Origin: a virus
Direction: 5' to 3' (one strand)
IMG/VR virus record: IMGVR_UViG_3300012263_000011
Location: 1-31,974 of that record
DNA: 31,974 nt
In this document: piece after piece, positions 29,168 through 31,974 of the stretch
Layout: every line of letters starts with the position of its first letter
How positions within the stretch are numbered: position 1 is the first letter of the stretch
Notes under the pieces: model-generated
The model's database searches: none
What the model saw: only the letters and a program-made list of their open reading frames with translations
What the model was told of the DNA's origin: nothing
Made by a program: the position numbers and the translations under genes

Positions 29168-30538
29168 ATGAGTCTAAATTCCAACGAGCAGTATCAGCTC
29201 GCGAAGGCACAGATTACGCAGACAACCAAGCTCATGAAGAGCAAGCCAGCGCGCAACTACATGGCTAAGAAGCAGATGGAGCGCGCTGGTGTCGGTAACG
29301 GTTATTACCGAACGCAGGCCCGCGGCCCGTCCGGAGAGGATCCGGGCCAGGTCAAGAAGGCTGACGGTTACATCCGTACCATCCACGACATGATTGATTA
29401 TTACTACGGCTTCGTGCCGGAGTACACCCAGAAGGAAGCGGGTGGCGGCGGTGCTATGTCCAAGCAGGACAACGCCCTCATGTCTGGTGACGATGGCTAC
29501 CGGAACGTCGTGTACGGTAGCGAGGTTTTCAGCCTGCTCAACAGCGAGGCCAACGTGTTCTCTCTCCTGGAGAGCCGAGCGTGGGTCAAGTCTGGTGAGC
29601 GTATCGTAACCGAGCGAGCGGCTGGCGGTAACCACACTCTCGGTAGCGGTGGCCTGGACGAGAACGCGGCTCTTCCGGACACTGACCACCCAGACATCTC
29701 GGAGTTCGAGCAGGACCCGAAGACAATCGCTCACAACTTCGACGTCAGTCAGGAGAAGGCTCTCCTCGCAGAGACGGAAGATGACGACATCGAAGACCCG
29801 TTCGATTGGCTGCGACGCTGGTACGGTACCGGCACGGAGCACCAGACGGGACAGGGTGAGCACCCGAAGCACATCAACGTTCAGATGGTCACGGACGCGG
29901 ACACCCCCGCAGGGAACAACATGGAGTCGGTCGACCGTGTTCTCTCTAGCGGAGCAGAGTCCGACATCCTGAGTGACCCGAGCGACAACGACGTCTACGG
30001 CTTCGACCGTTCCAACAACGAGTTCGAGTCCAACGTCATCGAGAACGGTGGTAACAACCAGACGTTCGTTCTCGACACTCTCGACGACATGATTCGAGAG
30101 ATTAAGGAGAACTCCGGGAAGCGTCCCGTCTCCGACGATAACTACTTCTTCCTTACTGGACACGATACGTACCAGCGTATCGAGGACGAGGTCGGTGGGA
30201 AGGAGCGTCTGGAGCCTGTTCGGACTGCGGTTGGTCTGAACGGTGTCCAGTCTAACCCTGGTGGAGACGTGGGCCTCACGGTTCAGTCCTACAAGGGCAT
30301 CCCAATCTTCGAGAGTATCGACGTTCCGTCTGACGGCATCAGTCGCGTCTACCTCATCGACAGCTCCACGCTGTTCACGAAGATTCTCCTTCCGACTCAG
30401 TTCTACAGCACTGGTACGGAAGTTGACGAGAACCCGTTCGGTATCAACCGGCTCGGGAACGAGGGTATGTACGTCACAATCGGCGAGCTGACGTGCACCA
30501 ACCCTGCTGCACACGCCAAGGCGCGCGACCTGCAGTAA
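29168..30538 (+). CDS. major capsid protein (HK97-fold)
   Basis: A 456-residue protein following the protease-scaffold gene with no gap. The position, length and abundant-protein codon use fit a HK97-type capsid subunit: an N-terminal arm with basic residues (MKSKPARNYMAKKQMERAG, a candidate cleaved segment), a middle A-domain-like region (residues 250-330), the FFLTGHDTYQRI segment, and the C-terminal SYKGIPIFESIDVP...YLIDSSTLFTKILLPTQFYSTGT...IGELTC run typical of these proteins. Its third codon positions are clearly richer in C/G than in the cassette genes, as expected for high expression. It self-assembles into hexamers and pentamers and is usually joined by the small proteins encoded downstream. 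Confidence 0.82.
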   Translation: MSLNSNEQYQLAKAQITQTTKLMKSKPARNYMAKKQMERAGVGNGYYRTQARGPSGEDPGQVKKADGYIRTIHDMIDYYYGFVPEYTQKEAGGGGAMSKQDNALMSGDDGYRNVVYGSEVFSLLNSEANVFSLLESRAWVKSGERIVTERAAGGNHTLGSGGLDENAALPDTDHPDISEFEQDPKTIAHNFDVSQEKALLAETEDDDIEDPFDWLRRWYGTGTEHQTGQGEHPKHINVQMVTDADTPAGNNMESVDRVLSSGAESDILSDPSDNDVYGFDRSNNEFESNVIENGGNNQTFVLDTLDDMIREIKENSGKRPVSDDNYFFLTGHDTYQRIEDEVGGKERLEPVRTAVGLNGVQSNPGGDVGLTVQSYKGIPIFESIDVPSDGISRVYLIDSSTLFTKILLPTQFYSTGTEVDENPFGINRLGNEGMYVTIGELTCTNPAAHAKARDLQ

Positions 30539-30559
30539 ACATAAACCCCTCCCTCAACC

Positions 30560-30919
30560 ATGAAGATAGCTGAAGTAACGTACGTGGGAACGATGACCTC
30601 GAACAAACACCGGGGTCCCTCTGGTGAGTCTTACTACTTCCGCGCACCGCGGGGGCAGGAGCCTCGACCGGAGGTTATCGACAATGTGGACGATGCTCTG
30701 CATTTTGACCGCATGGGTTCCCCTTACGAGGTTGAGTGGACTGGAGTCGGTAAAGTCGCACGGTCCGGCAAGAAGCCTCTCAAGTCGCTGAAGAAGATGG
30801 GTTACCGTCAGAAGCAGTCCCTCGCTAAGGAATTCAGTATTAAAGCGAACCAGAGCGAGGATGACCTTGAAGATGAGCTTCGTCCAGTCGTCGAACAACT
30901 CGTTGAGGAGGAATTCTAA
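30560..30919 (+). CDS. small virion or connector-associated protein
   Basis: A 119-residue protein, 21 nt after the capsid stop. The N-terminal half is beta-rich (IAEVTYVGTM, SYYFRAPRG, YEVEW) with an SH3-like feel; the C-terminal half is helical and charged (KSLKKMGYRQKQSLAKEF...ELRPVVEQLVEEEF). The location between capsid and decoration-like genes suggests a structural role, but the family is not recognised. Confidence 0.62.
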   Translation: MKIAEVTYVGTMTSNKHRGPSGESYYFRAPRGQEPRPEVIDNVDDALHFDRMGSPYEVEWTGVGKVARSGKKPLKSLKKMGYRQKQSLAKEFSIKANQSEDDLEDELRPVVEQLVEEEF

Positions 30920-30933
30920 GGAGATAACCAAAT

Positions 30934-31218
30934 ATGGCAAGTTACGACATCCAAGACACAGAGTTCCCCGGCGCAATGAAGATGCGTACGGTTGAAGCCA
31001 CAAACGTTTCTGACGGTGATTCGTTCACCCCGAAGAGCGCTGGCATGAACCGATTTATCTTCGTTGCCGTCGAGGTAACTGATGGCACGGCAGCCCTCGC
31101 AGCGTATGACGAGGCGAACCAAGAAATCAACCTGTTCGGAGACGGCGATGGGGCTACGGAAGCCTTCGCCTCTTTCACAGGAACAGCAACAGTCCGACTG
31201 ACAGCGTTCGGGAAGTGA
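30934..31218 (+). CDS. probable capsid decoration protein
   Basis: A 94-residue protein, small and beta-rich with repeated Ala/Gly/Asp turns (FIFVAVEVTDGTAALAAYDE, TATVRLTAFGK). This composition and its location just after the capsid gene fit a decoration or turret protein of a haloarchaeal siphovirus or myovirus. Calling it decoration is inference from position and composition. Confidence 0.6.
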   Translation: MASYDIQDTEFPGAMKMRTVEATNVSDGDSFTPKSAGMNRFIFVAVEVTDGTAALAAYDEANQEINLFGDGDGATEAFASFTGTATVRLTAFGK

Positions 31219-31225
31219 TGGACTA

Positions 31226-31627
31226 ATGACAAGACCAATCTTAGAGCCGGTCTTGTCAGCGGTCACCAGTAGCGGCGCGTCCAGTCCGGTTGCCAGCAAA
31301 GGTCACCCACACATTACGTTGTATGTTGAAGCAAGCAACGTTGATACCGGAAGTGACTCTCTTTCAGTTCAACTTGAAGGAAGTCCTGACGGTGAAACGT
31401 GGGCGCCTGTCGAAATGGTAAGCGGTAACAGAGCCGTTATTGACGTTAGTGATGTAGATGTAGATGCCGGTGCCGTATCGGTTAACGGTGGCTTCTACGA
31501 ATATCTAAGAGCAAACGTCACAGAAATTTCCGACAGCGCTGGTGGTGACCTCTCACTTACAGTATGGATTATGGCAACTGGTAATTCCGGCACTGGGCGC
31601 CGGGGTGCAACTCACGGCGAACCATAA
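31226..31627 (+). CDS. beta-sandwich virion protein, probable turret or decoration protein
   Basis: A 133-residue protein. The sequence pattern HITLYVEASNV...DSLSVQLEGSPDGETWAPVE...YEYLRANVTEI...LSLTVWIMATG is typical of a jelly-roll-like domain that phages use for head decoration or tail-tip proteins (the 'ASPDGTTW' type). It follows the 30934 gene after 7 nt and shares its low complexity of turns, so they may form one surface structure. Confidence 0.6.
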   Translation: MTRPILEPVLSAVTSSGASSPVASKGHPHITLYVEASNVDTGSDSLSVQLEGSPDGETWAPVEMVSGNRAVIDVSDVDVDAGAVSVNGGFYEYLRANVTEISDSAGGDLSLTVWIMATGNSGTGRRGATHGEP

Positions 31628-31630
31628 TCC

Positions 31631-31921
31631 ATGGCCGGGGTCATTGACCTTCTTAGTTCAGCTGATCCCCTTAATCTTCTAACGCAAGTACTAACTCTTA
31701 TCTACCTTGTCTACGAGACAAGGAGAGGTAAGATTAAACAACTCGAAAATGTCGTTGTCGCTATGGTCACGGTTATCCGGGCCATGTCGAGAACGAATGA
31801 AGAGATTGACTCTGCGAAAATAGACAAATATATCCTTGAAAACGGGATAAATCCTGACCATTTTATTGTTACTAAGAACGATAGTAATAATAGGCCAGAT
31901 GAACAACGTCAGGATGATTAG
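31631..31921 (+). CDS. small protein with one hydrophobic segment
   Basis: A 96-residue protein, 3 nt after the preceding stop. Residues about 7-27 are hydrophobic (LLSSADPLNLLTQVLTLIYL), followed by a helical region with a second semi-hydrophobic stretch (VVVAMVTVIRAM) and a polar tail. It could be a membrane-linked or holin-like protein, or a tape-like helical accessory. No family recognised. Confidence 0.55.
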   Translation: MAGVIDLLSSADPLNLLTQVLTLIYLVYETRRGKIKQLENVVVAMVTVIRAMSRTNEEIDSAKIDKYILENGINPDHFIVTKNDSNNRPDEQRQDD

Positions 31922-31923
31922 GG

Positions 31924-31974
31924 ATGTCTGTACAAGAAGGCTTATCCGACGTCGGTTATTGTGACCCCGGAGAC
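31924..31974 (+). CDS. partial gene at the right edge, probable head-tail connector
   Basis: Only 17 codons are visible before the window ends, reading MSVQEGLSDVGYCDPGD. The GYC.P.D start resembles the N-terminus of head-tail connector (gp6/gp15-like) proteins, and the place in the operon fits. This is a weak call because nearly the whole gene is missing. Confidence 0.4.
   Translation, partial: MSVQEGLSDVGYCDPGD

Noticed and set aside
29174-30514. Long minus-strand open frame (446 codons) opposite the capsid gene
   Set aside because: Shadow of the capsid gene's codon bias; Arg/Val/Leu-rich, no halophile acidity, no start signals.
1-31974. Integrase, transposase or attachment site
   Set aside because: No recombinase motif was seen; the tRNA genes look complete and expressed rather than like a duplicated integration target.

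Overview
The window looks like part of the genome of a tailed virus (Caudoviricetes) of a halophilic archaeon. Evidence seen in the sequence: very acidic proteins; archaeal TATA-type promoters about 25-30 nt ahead of starts, several giving leaderless or nearly leaderless mRNAs; GGAGG ribosome binding sites at others; archaeal-type nucleases (ERCC4/Hef-like, Hjc-like); and a HK97-type head module (portal, MuF, protease/scaffold, major capsid protein). Base composition by eye is near 50% GC, lower than most haloarchaea, so a lower-GC host such as Haloquadratum is possible but is only inference. GATC and CTAG are almost absent.

Layout. 1-1410: tRNA island with tRNA-Asn(GTT), Lys(TTT), Lys(CTT), Val(TAC) and Tyr(GTA), interleaved with unassigned stem-loops, a PD-(D/E)XK endonuclease-like gene that starts 3 nt after a tRNA, and a small unknown gene. 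1450-5485: small early-type genes (acidic hypotheticals, membrane proteins, a HAD-fold protein, a winged-helix protein). 5560-8935: a MoxR/CobS-like AAA+ ATPase and its VWA/CobT-like partner. 8990-11390: small membrane, zinc-ribbon and HTH proteins plus a frameshifted SPFH-tail gene. 11400-13300: DNA-processing block (ERCC4 nuclease with HhH, zinc-ribbon protein, Hjc-like resolvase). 13320-26293: an unusually large portal-to-MuF cassette. The portal carries a C-terminal kinase-like domain, and it is followed by mosaic proteins bearing two more kinase-like domains, one metallopeptidase with HExxH, one degenerate metallopeptidase (HCIGH) and a ParB-like domain. These are linked by about eleven copies of a small repeated module and by a second, weaker shared N-terminal module. 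26286-26708: the only convincing minus-strand gene. 26817-31974: zinc ribbon, XkdF-like protease fused to an acidic scaffold, major capsid protein, and small virion or connector genes, running off the right edge in a probable head-tail connector.

How it works together. The left half supplies tRNAs, regulators, chaperone-like ATPase and recombination functions from many short transcripts that share one promoter motif (roughly TATCTTTATTACCCGTTA). The right half is one long head-assembly operon. The most notable element is the modular cassette between portal and MuF. I infer that its proteins are loaded into or attached to the head at the portal vertex and may act on host proteins at entry, but no direct evidence for injection exists in the sequence. 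No terminase, tail, polymerase or integrase gene is in this window.
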